Source: Tillandsia leiboldiana (taxonomy: Eukaryota; Streptophyta; Magnoliopsida; Poales; Bromeliaceae). From it: a stretch of 64,000 nt of DNA. Below are positions 12,069-24,029 of this stretch, one piece after another (position 1 is the stretch's first letter; the number at the start of each line of letters is the position of its first letter). The notes beneath the pieces were generated by a model that searched no databases, had not been told where the DNA came from, and saw only the letters and a program-made list of their open reading frames with translations. The stretch spans positions 9,392,799-9,456,798 of the forward strand of contig CM055080.1 in NCBI GenBank assembly GCA_029204045.2, read 5' to 3'. The position numbers and the translations under genes were made by a program.

Positions 12069-13953
12069 ATATAGAGATATTTATTTTAATATTTACTATT
12101 TATAAATTATGTAATATGCTAATTAATAGTAGCATATTAAATATTCTCGTTAAACTTTTTTGATTTTATATATGAATTTTTATTTTTTTAAATTTGGATT
12201 AAGAGCCTTATTATAAGTCCTGAGATTAAATATTTTAGTTTCCGCCAAATGTTTTTTAAAGCCCGCCCTTTTATTTCGGAGGGTTAAGTGAGGCATGGGT
12301 TAGGTGAAAATTTAGGGTTCGAAACAAGTTAAAGTGGTTTTTTTTTTTTACTAGAGCACTATTAGTTTTAGGGTAAAAAAAAAAAACTATCAGTTTTAGG
12401 GTAAAAAAAAAAAAACAAGCAACAAAGCTGCCGCCCCTTTGTAGGAAGAAAACACTAGGGCTGCACATGCGGCTTCTTCCTTGACTGGGTGGAAGTTTTT
12501 CACCTCTTGATTCTCAAAGGTATGGAACAAAATAAACAGATGTGTGGTTGTATATACTTTTTCTATTGTCATAGCTTAGGCCTTTTTAATTAACAAATGT
12601 TTGGTTGTGGTCCCCTGGTTGTGGTCCTCTTTGAGGAGAAATAATTTTTGGAGCTTTCTATGGCACTTTCTTTTTTAATAAAAAATCTTTTTAGCTTTTT
12701 AATTGGATGGAATATAGCTTTCTAGTGGGTTGATTAGGGATTTTTTTTTTAATTAATAGATGAACTAGAAAATTTTGCTCTCTTTGATTGCATTATTATT
12801 TTTGATTTAGTTATTTTTATATATTATATGCTTTTCTTAGTGTCGTTGGCTCAAATTAGTTTTAACTATTATTTGATTTTTGTAAATTTACATATCGTCC
12901 TACTAATTTGCCCCTTAATTTTTTATAAATTTTTATTAGATAGTGATAATCTTTATTCTTTCTTCCATATAAACATTGTTGAAGATGTATAAAGAATTTC
13001 TCCTATAGGGTTGTTTTGAAATAGACTATTACTAACTTATTAACTTCATATTAAATCTGAGTTGTTTAAGTTAGTTCAGTTAACAATTTAATTAAATTTG
13101 ACAGTTCTATTTGCTATTAGCGTTGATTATTCTAAATTTTATTTACTAAAACTATATTAATATCATTAATTTTGATGGAATAACTAAAATTCATGAAGTT
13201 AATTTAGAAGTTCTTGCCTTCATGTAGCTAGATGCAATTAAAAGTATATACTATCTTAGAGCCGTCGGCATCGCTTCTAAGCATATCATCACCGTTAACC
13301 TTGCCGTCGGGCCACTTGTCGTCGGCGTCGTTTCTAACCACATCATCGTTGTCGACCTTGCATTGCACCCATTTGCCGTCATCGTGAATATCGTCGTCTA
13401 CCTCTATATGTTTTGCGATCACTCCGGCACCAATACGTTGGAATATCTACTACTTTCTGACTCCCTATATCCTCATTGGCACTGGTATGCTATGAATTTT
13501 TGTCTCTATTTTGTTTCCCTGCTCCATGTTTCTTTACCTTTTTCCTATTATATTAAGGATTTTTTTTTTTAACTAGTTTTGAATATAGTTTTTTAGGAAT
13601 TAATTAAAATTTGGGTTTAGGTTCTTTTTTCTACAAATTAATTTCTTGCATAAATAACTGAATGGTTGCTATTACTAATTAATTGAATATTTGATATGTC
13701 AAAGCATAAGCATTACATGAACAATTCTTAGTATATTAGGCTTAATAGTCATTGATACATAGACTCAAGTTTTGATCCTTTGAGGAGAAAACAAGAAACT
13801 TAATATTCCTTAGTTTTAAGAATCCATCGCTACTACTCATGCATTCTGATTTTAATTACTTTTCTTATACACTCATTTAATGATCCTCTAACTAGATTCA
13901 TTAAGGCTAACACTTAGTTTTCTTTATTTCTTACAGTACTAGGCATTAATCCT
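11100..13953 (+). other. CACTA 5' noncoding region, second copy
   Basis: This repeats 3732-6589 with few differences, mostly homopolymer lengths. It contains a (TA)n array at about 11999-12068 and poly-T/poly-A runs near 12335-12415. A 64-residue minus-strand frame at 13228-13422 also occurs in the first copy, but nothing suggests it is expressed. I see no gene before the transposase start at 13954. Confidence 0.8.
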
Positions 13954-16900
13954 ATGGATAAGACTTGGATCAATGAACCAAGGTTTGGTTGAACTACTAT
14001 GTATTTATTCTAATAGTAGTAAATGCATAATCTGAACATATTAATTAATTGTCATTTAAAAATTATAGGGCAAGTGAAAAATATCTTCATGGAGTTATAG
14101 AGTTTCTTGATTTTGCTTTTCTCAAAGCATCTCGAGAGGGGTTAATCCTTTGCCCATGTAATAATTGCAACAATCATTTTTGGAAAGATAGAGAAGCTAT
14201 TCTTGAGCATTTGATTTGTGACGGTTTTTCAAAGAATTATATATGCTGGATTTATCATGGAGAAGATATTTCTTCAGTTTCCTCTACACATCATTATGAC
14301 AAAACGGATCCACTCGACGACACACATGCAATGTTGAATGACGCTTTTGGTAATATTCACGAAATTGATGAAGAAATAGCACAAAAAGAATATGATTGGC
14401 ATGAAAATCCTAATGAAGAGGCAAAGAAATTTTACAAATTACTTGAAGATTCAGAGCAAGAGTTATACCCTGGTTGTAAGAGGTTCTCAAAACTCGCTTT
14501 CATTATTCGATTGTTTCACATAAAGTGTCTTAATGGATGGAGCAATAGTTCATTCACAATGTTACTTACTTTACTCAAAGAGGCACTTCCTGAGGGTGAA
14601 ACACTCCCAAGTTCATTTTATGAAGTCAAAAAAATCATTAATGACTTGGGGTTAGGGTATACTAAAATTGATGCTTGCCCAAATGACTGTCAACTATATT
14701 ATAAGGAGACCGCTAATTCAGATTCATGTGCTATTTGTGGTACTTCACGATGGAAATCGACTGAAAATGATGTAGAGAGTAATGCATCGGCATCTAGTAA
14801 AAGAAAGGCCAAAAAAATTCCAGCCAAAGTTTTACGTCATTTTCCTTTAAAACCAAGGCTACAAAGATTGTTCATGTCATCAAAAACATCATCACTAATG
14901 AAATGGCATCAAGAGCATCGAACAAATGATGGAGTTATGAGGCATCCTGCTGATTCTCCCGCATGGAAAACATTTGACTTTGAACACACAGAGTTTTCTG
15001 CTGAACCTAGAAATGTTAGACTTGGCTTGGCAAGCGATGGTTTCAATCCTTTCCGAACAATGAGCACAATGCATAGTACATGGCCTGTTATTTTGATACC
15101 ATATAATCTACCGCCTTGGATGTGCATGAAGCAATCATATTTAATGTTGTCGTTGCTTATTCCTGGTCCAAATGCACCTGGAAATGATATTGATGTATAT
15201 TTACAACCTTTAATTGATGAGTTGAATGATCTTTGGCTAAATGGGTTGCAAACTTATGATGCTTCAAATAAGCAAAATTTTCAGTTGCATGCTGCATTAC
15301 TATGGACTATTAGTGATTTTCCCGGATATGCTAACTTATTGGGATGGAGTACGAAAGGTCGTTTGGCATGCCCTTCTTGTAATGTAAACACAGATGCACG
15401 CTATTTGAAGCACGGTCGAAAGTTTTGCTATATGGGTCATCGTCGATTTTTAGAACGAAATCACAAATTTCGACGTGATAGAATATCTTTTGACGGAGAC
15501 CAAGAGGTTAGAGATGCACCACTTCTATTATCTAGTTCTCAGATAGAGGATCAGCTAAACAATGTCAAAAATGAATTTGGTAAGTCAAACCATAGATGTA
15601 AAGGTAAGAAGAAACGAGGACGAGATATTACGCCACACAATTGGAAGAAAAAGAGTATATTCTTCTCTTTGCCATATTGGAAAAACCTTCTTATACGTCA
15701 TAATTTAGATGTGATGCACATTGAGAAGAATATAAATGATAATGTACTTTGGACATTACTAAATGCAGATGGTAGAACAAAGGATAATATAAAGTCGCGT
15801 CTTGATATGCAGCTTATGGGCATTAGAAAGTCACTGCATTTGAGGCAAAATGGAAGCAAAACTATAGTTCCTTCAGCATGCTTTTCACTTTCTACAGAAG
15901 AAAAAGATATTTTTTTGAAGTTACTAAAGTCTATCAAAGTTCCTGATGGTTATGCTGCAAATATTTCGAGATGCGTCCATATAAAGGACCGTAAGATTGT
16001 GGGATTGAAAAGTCATGACAATCACATATTGATGCAACAACTACTTTCTTTAGGTCTTCGGAGTGTTTTACCAAAAAATGTAAGTTGTGCACTGATGGAA
16101 TTAAGTGGTTTCTTTAGAGATCTATGTTCTAAATCTCTCAAAGGGAAGGAACTTCAAATATTAGAATCCCGTATAGCCTTAACACTTTGTAAATTAGAAA
16201 GAATCTTCCCGCCGGCCTTTTTTGATATTATGGTTCATTTGCCTATTCATCTTGCATACGAGGCTAGGATAGCCGGACCGGTGCAATATCGATGGATGTA
16301 TCCAATTGAAAGGTAATTAAATATTTTTAATAGCTTATACAATGCGTGTGCGCGTCTATTAAAGCTCAACTATACCATCTTAGTTACCATCTTAGTTATT
16401 GTATCTTACACTTAATAAACCTATAGGTTCTTATGTACCTTGAAGTCCTATGTACGTAACCGAAGTCACCCTGAAGGTTCAATTGCGGAAGGGTACTTAG
16501 CCGAAGAAAGTTTAGCCTTTTGTTCACAATATTTTCAAGGTGTTGAGACAAGATTCAATCAACCACGAAGAAACTACGAAGGTGAATCAGAACTACAAAA
16601 GCATCCGTTATTTCCTTTGTCTCTAAATGGTCGAGCCATAGGACATGGTGAGATGTTTGATCTAGACGAAACTTCATGGCTACAAGCACATCGCTATGTC
16701 CTATTTAATTGCGACATTGTTTCTCCATACCTTCAGTAAGATGACTTACAACTCAAATTAATTCATTTTTTTTCTTTACTAATATATGAAATATTGGACC
16801 CTAATTTTAATATTATTGTATTTACTTGTAGAAAACATGTTGAAGCAATTAAAGGTAGAAAGTGTCGAATGCGACACATGGAGGTTGAGCGTGTCCATAG

Positions 16901-17601
16901 TAGTTCATTTCACGAATGGTTCAGAGAACATGTAGGTTAACAATCCTAACATTAGTTAAGCATTTTTATTTATTTATGGCTTAGGCACAAATAGAATACT
17001 TGACCTTTGAGTTTTTTTTTTTTTTTGTGTGAACTAGATTTACAGATTACTTGAAGCAAGAAGTGATGTAGTTTTAGAAGAAATCATCTCATTGGCCCGT
17101 GGTCCTCAAAGAGCTGCAAAGAGATTTAACGGCTACATAATTAATGGGTTTAGATTCCACACTAGAGATCGTGAAACAAATAGAAAAACCCAAAATAGTG
17201 GAGTTGTTATCACTGCTAGTACATCAAGTTATGCTAGTGCTAAAGATAAGAAGCCAATTACAGGAGATGTCACATATTATGGTGTCCTCATTGACATTAT
17301 AGAATTGAACTATTATGAGCATTTTAAAGTGGTGTTGTTTAAATGTGATTGGGCAAATGTACACTCACAAGGCAAAGGAGTGAAGAAAGATGATTACGGG
17401 TTTACACTTGTAAACTTTAATCGACTATTATTTAATGGGAGCCAATTATCTGATGAACCTTTCATATTAGCAGCTCAAGCGAAGCAAGTTTTCTATGTAC
17501 AAGATCCTATCGAAAAGGAATGGCGGATCGTTGTTCATACAAAACCAAGGGATTTTTTTGATATGCAAGCAGATATTCTTACAGATGATATAGAACTTTA
17601 A
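13954..17601 (+). CDS. CACTA transposase, TNP2-like
   Basis: Five exons, 13954-13982, 14069-16312, 16427-16735, 16832-16931 and 17038-17601, join in frame to give 1081 residues. All introns are GT-AG; the fourth donor could also be at 16936. The protein starts MDKTWINEPR, typical of the transposase-associated domain. It continues with a CPCNNC zinc-like motif, the tnp2 core (SDFPGYANLLGWSTKG, then ACPSC), DUF4218 (LAYEARIAGPVQYRWMYPIE, exon 2-3) and DUF4216 (VVLFKCDWANV to VVHTKPRDFFDM, exon 5). It would cut and paste the element as the catalytic subunit. The frame stays open for 55 codons beyond the TAA at 17599-17601 (to 17766), and the first copy has CAA there, so the full form may be 1136 residues. 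Every expected domain is present. Confidence 0.9.
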
Positions 17602-17935
17602 GTGGATAATGACATCCCAAAAAATATCATGAATGAGATAGAAGAAGAATTCAATTGGAATAGAAATGATGTCCCTGAACTTACAATTGACACACCAATA
17701 ATAAACACTTTTGATTTTCAAGCAAACACTCACGAAGATACACAATTTGAGGAAGATAATAATTAAATTGCTTCTATCAGTGTAGGTATATCTTGATTTT
17801 TTTTTCATAATATATTCTATTAGCTTATATTGTTTACCATTTATTAACATATGTTGTTTTTATATGCAAATCATAAGTCTTTATCTCTACATATTGATAT
17901 TGTTAATCTTGATTTCTTATATGCAGGTGTCAACT

Positions 17936-20900
17936 ATGAGAAATAAAAAGGGTAAAGAGAAGATTTCAATAGAATCATGTTTTGGCCAAAAAGAATACGA
18001 TGAGATGCTATTAGATCGGGATCACCTAATACATCATTCTTGGCCAAACCAGTCTATTCATGTTGATCCACAAAATCAAATCCAACCATCACTTGAACAT
18101 GAACTTCATCGCTACCTATCTCAACTAGTTGGTAATTTGCACCAAGATGAGCAATCATTCCCTAAACAAATACAAGTAGAGTTGGTAGAGAAAAGTCATG
18201 ATTGTGCAAGATCACAACCTGAACAAGTAGAGTTACAACCACCAAATGAATGCTCACTACAACATGAAATTATCCAGTTGCTTCACAACTTCCAACAGCC
18301 TCAAGTGCCTCAGAATTTGCATGAAAACATGCAAGTTGAAAATTTTCAACTTGAGAAAGGCCCTTTTTATCCTGACCATTCTAGACATTGTGATTCCTTA
18401 CAAAACCCAAACAATTTTGAAGACTCTGAAGAAGATGAGGATATATGCAATAGTAAGCCACTCTGTCAGTACTTTTTAAAATTTAATTCAACATTGGTTT
18501 CTTTTATTTATTTACGGCACTCTCAAATTCATTGTACTACTCCCAATTGAATTGAGTTATAGTTTCTTTAGTTTACTCTATTTTTATATAAGATACATGC
18601 AAACTTATGTATAAGATAAATTTGGATAGATTAGAATGTTGTTTTTTCTACTTGTATATTAGCAATATTGATGTATATTTTGTTATTGGTTGAAAGTGAA
18701 TAACTATTTTGATTTGTTGTACAGAGTCTTCTCATGCATCACAAAAGACTCGAGGGCGTACAAAGTTGCTCAAACTATTTAAAAGGGCTTCTCTGAAACC
18801 TATAAAACTTAATGAGTTTGGCCAACCTATTGGAAAAGCAGCAGCCACATTAAGTAACTTTTTGGGACTAATGGCAAGAAATGGACAAATAATTTCTCTA
18901 AGTTATAAAGATTGGAGAGTTGTTCCAAATACAACTAAGGATATTATGTGGATGATTGTGCAGGTATAGAAAATTTTCTTTCTTTTCTTTGTAGGTCATA
19001 TTTTTCTTATGATGTTTTATTGATATTTCTTTACTTTTTGTCTAGAAAAAGTTTCAAATTCCAGAAGAAGGAAGAGATTGGGTTATTATGTCCATAGGAA
19101 AAAAATGGAGAGAGTTCAAAAGCAAATTGAAAAAAGTTCACTATGATACTAAGAAAACTTACGAGGAAAAGATAGCATCTTGTGATTCTCGAGTCCATCC
19201 GAAAGAATGGGAATTTCTTGTTAAGTATTGGGACTCTCAAGTAGGACAGGTATGAATATTACTTTTTAACTTAATTTTGATAGTTTGGGGTCAGTGAATA
19301 GCTTTATTTAATAGACAATAGAAATTGATCCTCATTATTTTGCATATAATTAAATTGATTTTATGGTTGCTATAAATAGTTCTACACAACCTTTGCATTA
19401 AATTTTAGATAGTTCTTCAAGTTTAGTTGTTCTAATTACTTTTTTGAGTACATATACGTTTACTTTTAATAGGAACGTAGTGCCAAAAATAAAGCTAGCC
19501 GCGCAATGCTAAATACCACACATACTGCGGGCACAAAAAGCTTTGCAAGGTGGGTTCGTGCTGAGGTAAACTTAATCCTCTAAATTATAGTGTTTTCTTT
19601 ACTAATACTTTCATAACTTAATAGATTGTTAATAAAAGTTTAATCTTTAAATATTGTTAGATGGCAAAAAAAAATAATCATGTTCAACCGAGAAGACATG
19701 AACTCTACATAAGAACACATACCAAGAAGAATGGCAAGCCTTTAAATCAGTATTGCTCGGAAATAATGGTATGTCTTTAGATTTGGATAAATTTTGTAGT
19801 TATAAAAGTTGTTTCAATTAGTCAATTAATTTTTTTACTTTTTACAGAAAAATATTGGAGAGTTAGTTCCGTTATATCCTGAAGTTGCACAAAGAGATCC
19901 ATCCCGAAATGACCTTTTATCATTGTTACTTAAAGAGGACGAGAAAAGTACTCAACTTCAATGTCATGGATTGGGTCCTATTCCAAATGAACTTCGAAAA
20001 TCAAAGATAACTCGTGCTAATTATATTCGAATGCTTTCTGAGACCAAAAAAAAAGCTGAGGAGGAGAAACACATAATGCAATCAGAATTAGCAGATATGA
20101 GACAAAAATATGAAGACATACATAAGGAAATGATGACAATGAAGACATTGGTAGAATCAATAGGTAAAGGGTCTCAAGGCCATTGCATATTAGGAGAAGG
20201 AACATCATGCATTCCACAAGGCCTCAAACTAGTAAGCATAATTTATAAGTAATTTTATCTTTTATGTTGTATATGAAAAGTTGATATATCATCTAACTTT
20301 TTTTTTCAATCTAGAAATGCAATGATATTCCTCATAATAGATCACCTCCTAATAATCAGGCAACCTCTTCTCATTCTAGTTATGAAGCACCACCAACTCA
20401 GGTATTTTAGCATCTCAAATGGTTTTTCTTGAGTAATCTTGCTAAAGTTCAAAATTTTCAACCAAAATTAATTAGTTAGTTTTAGTATTTTGCTTATCAA
20501 TTTTAGATGACTTGAAGATTATTAATAGCTATTGCCTATTCTGTTAGTTACGTTAATTTCTATTTTTGACAAAGTGAAATTGCTTGTTGTTTTATTTTTC
20601 TCATTTTAAAGGCATAAACTAATATTAGAATCTTATAATTGTTAATTCTAATTAATATTGTAGGTGCATCGAGTTAAGAATATCTCAAAGAGAGTTCAAG
20701 CAGTATCAAATGTTATGGTTATCTTCTATCTCTTTTTTTTCTGCTTTCATGATGATTTTTTTCTTTACAATATATATAAGTTTAAATTACTATATTTATT
20801 TCTTCACTTATTGTTAGATTGGAACTGAAGTTTACTTGAAAAGTTTGCAAAAGCCTCACAATTATGTAGCACAAGGCTATCTTTTGAATACAGACCCAAC

Positions 20901-21171
20901 TACAAAAATAGGCGGATTCGAATTAGGACCACAGTGTTGGGAGATTCATGTTGATGTGTCGATAGTACGCAATGAACCACTGCTTAGACCATATAGTAGC
21001 TATCAAACTATTGGAGATATTGTTGGAGCAACTGTTGCTTGGCCATATACTTTTGTAAGGATGAGTTATCTCAACCATGTTTTATTTTTTCAATTATATT
21101 TCATCATTTATAGCATATTATAAATAAGTTTAATTTGCTCTTTGTTCTTTTTGCAGGTTAAGTGCAAGTAG
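17936..21171 (+). CDS. TnpA-like CACTA protein (Transposase_24 / TNP1 type)
   Basis: Ten exons join in frame to 645 residues: 17936-18452, 18725-18963, 19046-19249, 19473-19565, 19661-19768, 19848-20231, 20315-20401, 20664-20717, 20818-21054 and 21157-21171. Exon 1 encodes a Gln/Glu/His-rich N-terminal region. Exons 2-4 carry the plant Ptta/En/Spm domain: NEFGQPIGKAAATLSNFLG, then YKDWRVVP, then HTAGTKSFARWVRAE. Exon 6 ends in a helical, Lys/Glu-rich segment that is probably a coiled coil. Exon 9 resembles the TNP1/En/Spm C-terminal domain (GTEVYLKS to IVGATVAWPYTF), and a short last exon ends VKCK. By analogy with maize TnpA it should bind the subterminal repeats and bring the two ends together. 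An in-frame ATG at 17921 is an alternative start. Confidence 0.85.
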
Positions 21172-21599
21172 TGCATGATGTTTTGTTCATCTCCGCGCCA
21201 TACATTATAAACCTTTGGGAAGCAAAAAGACGTGGAGTATATTTCTTATAATTTTGTCATGATCACTTTTATATGCTACTATTTATATATTGAAGAATAT
21301 GTATTTAACAAATGGCCTTTTGAGATATTTTGGCATATTAGATATATAATCTTGGGACATTTTGGTGTAATGTTGTGTTCATCTTCATGCCATACATTTT
21401 GAACCTATTGGAATCAAAAAAATATTGATAGTTTGGCATATTAGATGTATAAACAAGTTAAATATGTAATTTGTTATGTGACTGGTTAAATTTTGTTATG
21501 TGTAATTTCTTATTATTGAATGTCAATTAGCTAAAATATTATTTATTATCTTTTAATATATTATTTATTATTTAATATTTAAAAATTAGTATAGTATTT

Positions 21600-22022
21600 A
21601 ACGAAATTTGAATTTCGATGTTGAATGTTAAATTATAAATAGCAACATTTAGTAATGTTAGGAGTATCAACATTAGCAACATTTAGCAATGTTGGAAATG
21701 ATTATTTTATACCACTATTAGCAACATTTATAATTATTGAGAATGATTAAATTATAAAAAAATTAGCAACACTTAGTAATGTTGGGAATGATTAACTATA
21801 CCAACAAACAATAAATGTTGCAAAATCTACTTATACAGCAACACTTATCATGTGTCTCTTTATGCTTAATATTAGCAACAATTCACTCAAATGTTGGTAA
21901 AAGAATCACCAACTCGGGCATAGGTAACACTAAATACTAAATGTTGCTAATAATTTTAGCATCAATTTTATTTCTTTTAGCAACAAAAATATATGCCACC
22001 AAAAGACGAATTTCTTGTAGTG
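21600..22022. repeat. CACTA right subterminal repeats and terminus
   Basis: At least eight direct and inverted copies of a 10-12 bp motif related to TAGCAACATTTA / TAATGTTGGGA occur before the terminal TTCTTGTAGTG. They mirror those at the left end and are the likely TnpA binding array. Confidence 0.75.
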
Positions 22023-22030
22023 TTCTAAGA

Positions 22031-22111
22031 ATTGAATGCAAGGGGTGCACACACACACACACACACACACAGAGTAAATGAAACTCTACAAGTGAATGCA
22101 AGGGGTGCACA

Positions 22112-22182
<71 letters not shown>

Positions 22183-22212
22183 AATGAAACTCTACAAGTG
22201 AATGCAAGGGGT

Positions 22213-22260
<48 letters not shown>

Positions 22261-22299
22261 TAAATGAAACTCTACAAGTGAATGCAAGGGGTGCACAGA

Positions 22300-22332
<33 letters not shown>

Positions 22333-22370
22333 TAAATGAAACTCTACAAGTGAATGCAAGGGGTGCACAC

Positions 22371-22430
<60 letters not shown>

Positions 22431-22530
22431 AATGAAACTCTACAAGTGAATGCAAGGGGTGCGCGCGCGCGCGCGCGCGCACACACACACACACACAGAG
22501 AGTAAATGAAACTCTACAAGTGAAACTCTA
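22031..22530. repeat. Compound minisatellite: 35-bp core plus dinucleotide runs
   Basis: A core reading GTAAATGAAACTCTACAAG then TGAATGCAAGGGGTGC occurs five times in full, with a partial copy at each end (starts near 22074, 22179, 22260, 22332 and 22428). Each pair of cores is separated by a run of AC, AG or GC dinucleotides, from about 10 to 60 bp and different in every interval. One interval has a (GC)n run next to (AC)n, a Z-DNA-prone sequence. The array begins within 10 bp of the CACTA target duplication. The long Ser-Leu and Cys-Val frames through it are not genes. Confidence 0.9.
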
Positions 22531-23848
22531 ATAAAAATTGTGGCTTTTTCACAAAATGTGTTCATGGTTATTAACACTAAAAAAAAAATTATGCTTTTTA
22601 GACCACACTAAAAAAAAGAGCCTCTAAGTGTGCTTCAAAATGTTTCTTCCTATAACTCCTTTATTATATTAAATTAATTTATTGAATAATAAATTTTATT
22701 ATTATTTTTAATTTTTTGATATTTTAAAATATCATAATTTTAAAAAATAATGAAAAAACCATCAAAATATATTTTACCGACTTAGCATAAGCATCGGTAT
22801 ATATGTGACGATTTTTTATTTGCCGATATTTTAACCCGATACTTTCAAATGCAACACTCAACTATATTTAGATGCTTTTAAACATCATCTAATATAAAAA
22901 AAAAAAATCCTTAAATATTAAATCTTTTATAATGTAAGTACAATTTTTAGTGTATTAAACAAAAGGAATTAAGTTTTTTTTTAAAAAAAAACCTTTCTTT
23001 TTGTAAATACTAAATTTTTTTTTCTGATATTTAAAAATTTATATTTTATTTTTTTAAAATTTAAAATTTAAAATTGATGCATTTAGCTCTCCCTCTATTA
23101 GGATCCTAGCATTATTCCCTCCATTTTTCATAATTTATACAAAAAAAATACTTTTGAAAATGATGAAAATATATATATATTTTTTTGTTCTTAGAACAAG
23201 GTTGGATAATTGGATTATTTCACTTCTTTATTAACGCCATAATCTTTTGAAAATATTTTTAAAATTCTAAGGAGGCAAAATGTAAAGTTTTAAAAGTCAA
23301 AAAAAGAAAATTAAAAAATAAATATTTACAAAAGGATTTTTTTTTTATTTTAGCCATAAAAATTAAGTACAAATTTTACCCTACATGGCATGTAAATCTT
23401 AACACTCTTATAGGATCCTAAAGCTTAAAAAAAAATTATTGAAATTTTAGTTGAAAAAAAAAAAAAAAATTGACAAGTAAAGAAATCCTAGCCGTAGCAT
23501 GCACAGATGTGCTTAAAAAAATAAAAGAAAAACAAAAACAAAAATAGTCTCAATACTTGTATAAAAAAAATAGACACTTTTAAAAGCATCGTCATATATA
23601 TCATTTATTGTATAGATTTTGTCTGATGCTACAAAATATTCTAATATATTTTATTGACATTCTGCGTGATGATTTTTTATTTATCGATATTTTAATTAAT
23701 ATTTTTAAATATAATATTATATTATATTAAAATATTTTTAAATATTATTAAATATAAAAAATATCCTTAAATGTTACTATTCAATTTTTGAGGTCATCCA
23801 TACACATTAATTTTCTATAAATATTTTGGGTAACAGGCAAAAATCTAA
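22531..23848. other. AT-rich intergenic DNA, nothing recognised
   Basis: Low-complexity A/T-rich sequence with many homopolymer runs. I see no exon, RNA gene or well-defined repeat here. Confidence 0.7.
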
Positions 23849-23857
23849 TTCAAAGAT

Positions 23858-24029
23858 GGAAAATGCTACTTGTACACCCGTAAGGGGTGTACATCTCACA
23901 CCCCCACCCATCTAAGGGTGGGGGTGTGATGAGTGGTCACTTGATGTGACCCGTAAAAAATATCGACACCATTAAAAAAGTGGAGGTGTAGGATGTACAC
24001 CCCTTCGGGGTGTACATGTAGCATTACTC
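23858..24029. mobile_element. Mutator-type MITE, 172 bp (copy B)
   Basis: The element runs from GGAAAATGCTACTTGTACAC to GTACATGTAGCATTACTC and is bounded by a perfect 9-bp target duplication, TTCAAAGAT (23849-23857 and 24030-24038). It contains nested hairpins, such as CACCCCCACCCATCTAAGGG with its complement. A 9-bp duplication is characteristic of Mutator-like elements. From 24039 to 25308 there is no gene; (GA)n and (GC)n runs occur at about 25072-25107, in the 3' flank of the next gene. Confidence 0.88.

Larger units (their letters stand above)
3727..22022 (+). mobile_element. Complete CACTA (En/Spm) DNA transposon, 3-bp TSD
   Basis: The left end reads CACTACAACAA and the right end TTCTTGTAGTG, whose reverse complement CACTACAAGAA matches at 10 of 11 positions. 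The 3 bp on each side are TTC (3724-3726 and 22023-22025), the target-site duplication expected for this superfamily. Subterminal TAGCAACATTT/AATGTTG motifs repeat at both ends. Inside are the two standard genes, a TNP2-like transposase and a TnpA-like protein, on the plus strand. The assembled length is 18,296 bp, but about 7.2 kb of it occurs twice around a 100-N gap. With one copy removed it is about 10.9 kb. Both genes in the downstream copy are essentially open, so it may be young and possibly autonomous. Confidence 0.92.

Noticed and set aside
13228..13422. 64-residue Asp-rich minus-strand frame, also at 5866-6060
   Set aside because: It lies antisense in the noncoding 5' part of the CACTA element. 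Its double occurrence only reflects the repeated assembly block. No homology is recognised.
22025..22494. Long minus-strand frames of Ser-Leu and Cys-Val repeats
   Set aside because: They are translations of (AG)n and (AC)n runs in the minisatellite; three frames are open at once and there is no codon structure.
22031..22530. Repeat-spacer pattern that superficially resembles a CRISPR array
   Set aside because: The spacers are dinucleotide runs, not unique sequence, the repeats are not of CRISPR type and the DNA is eukaryotic nuclear.
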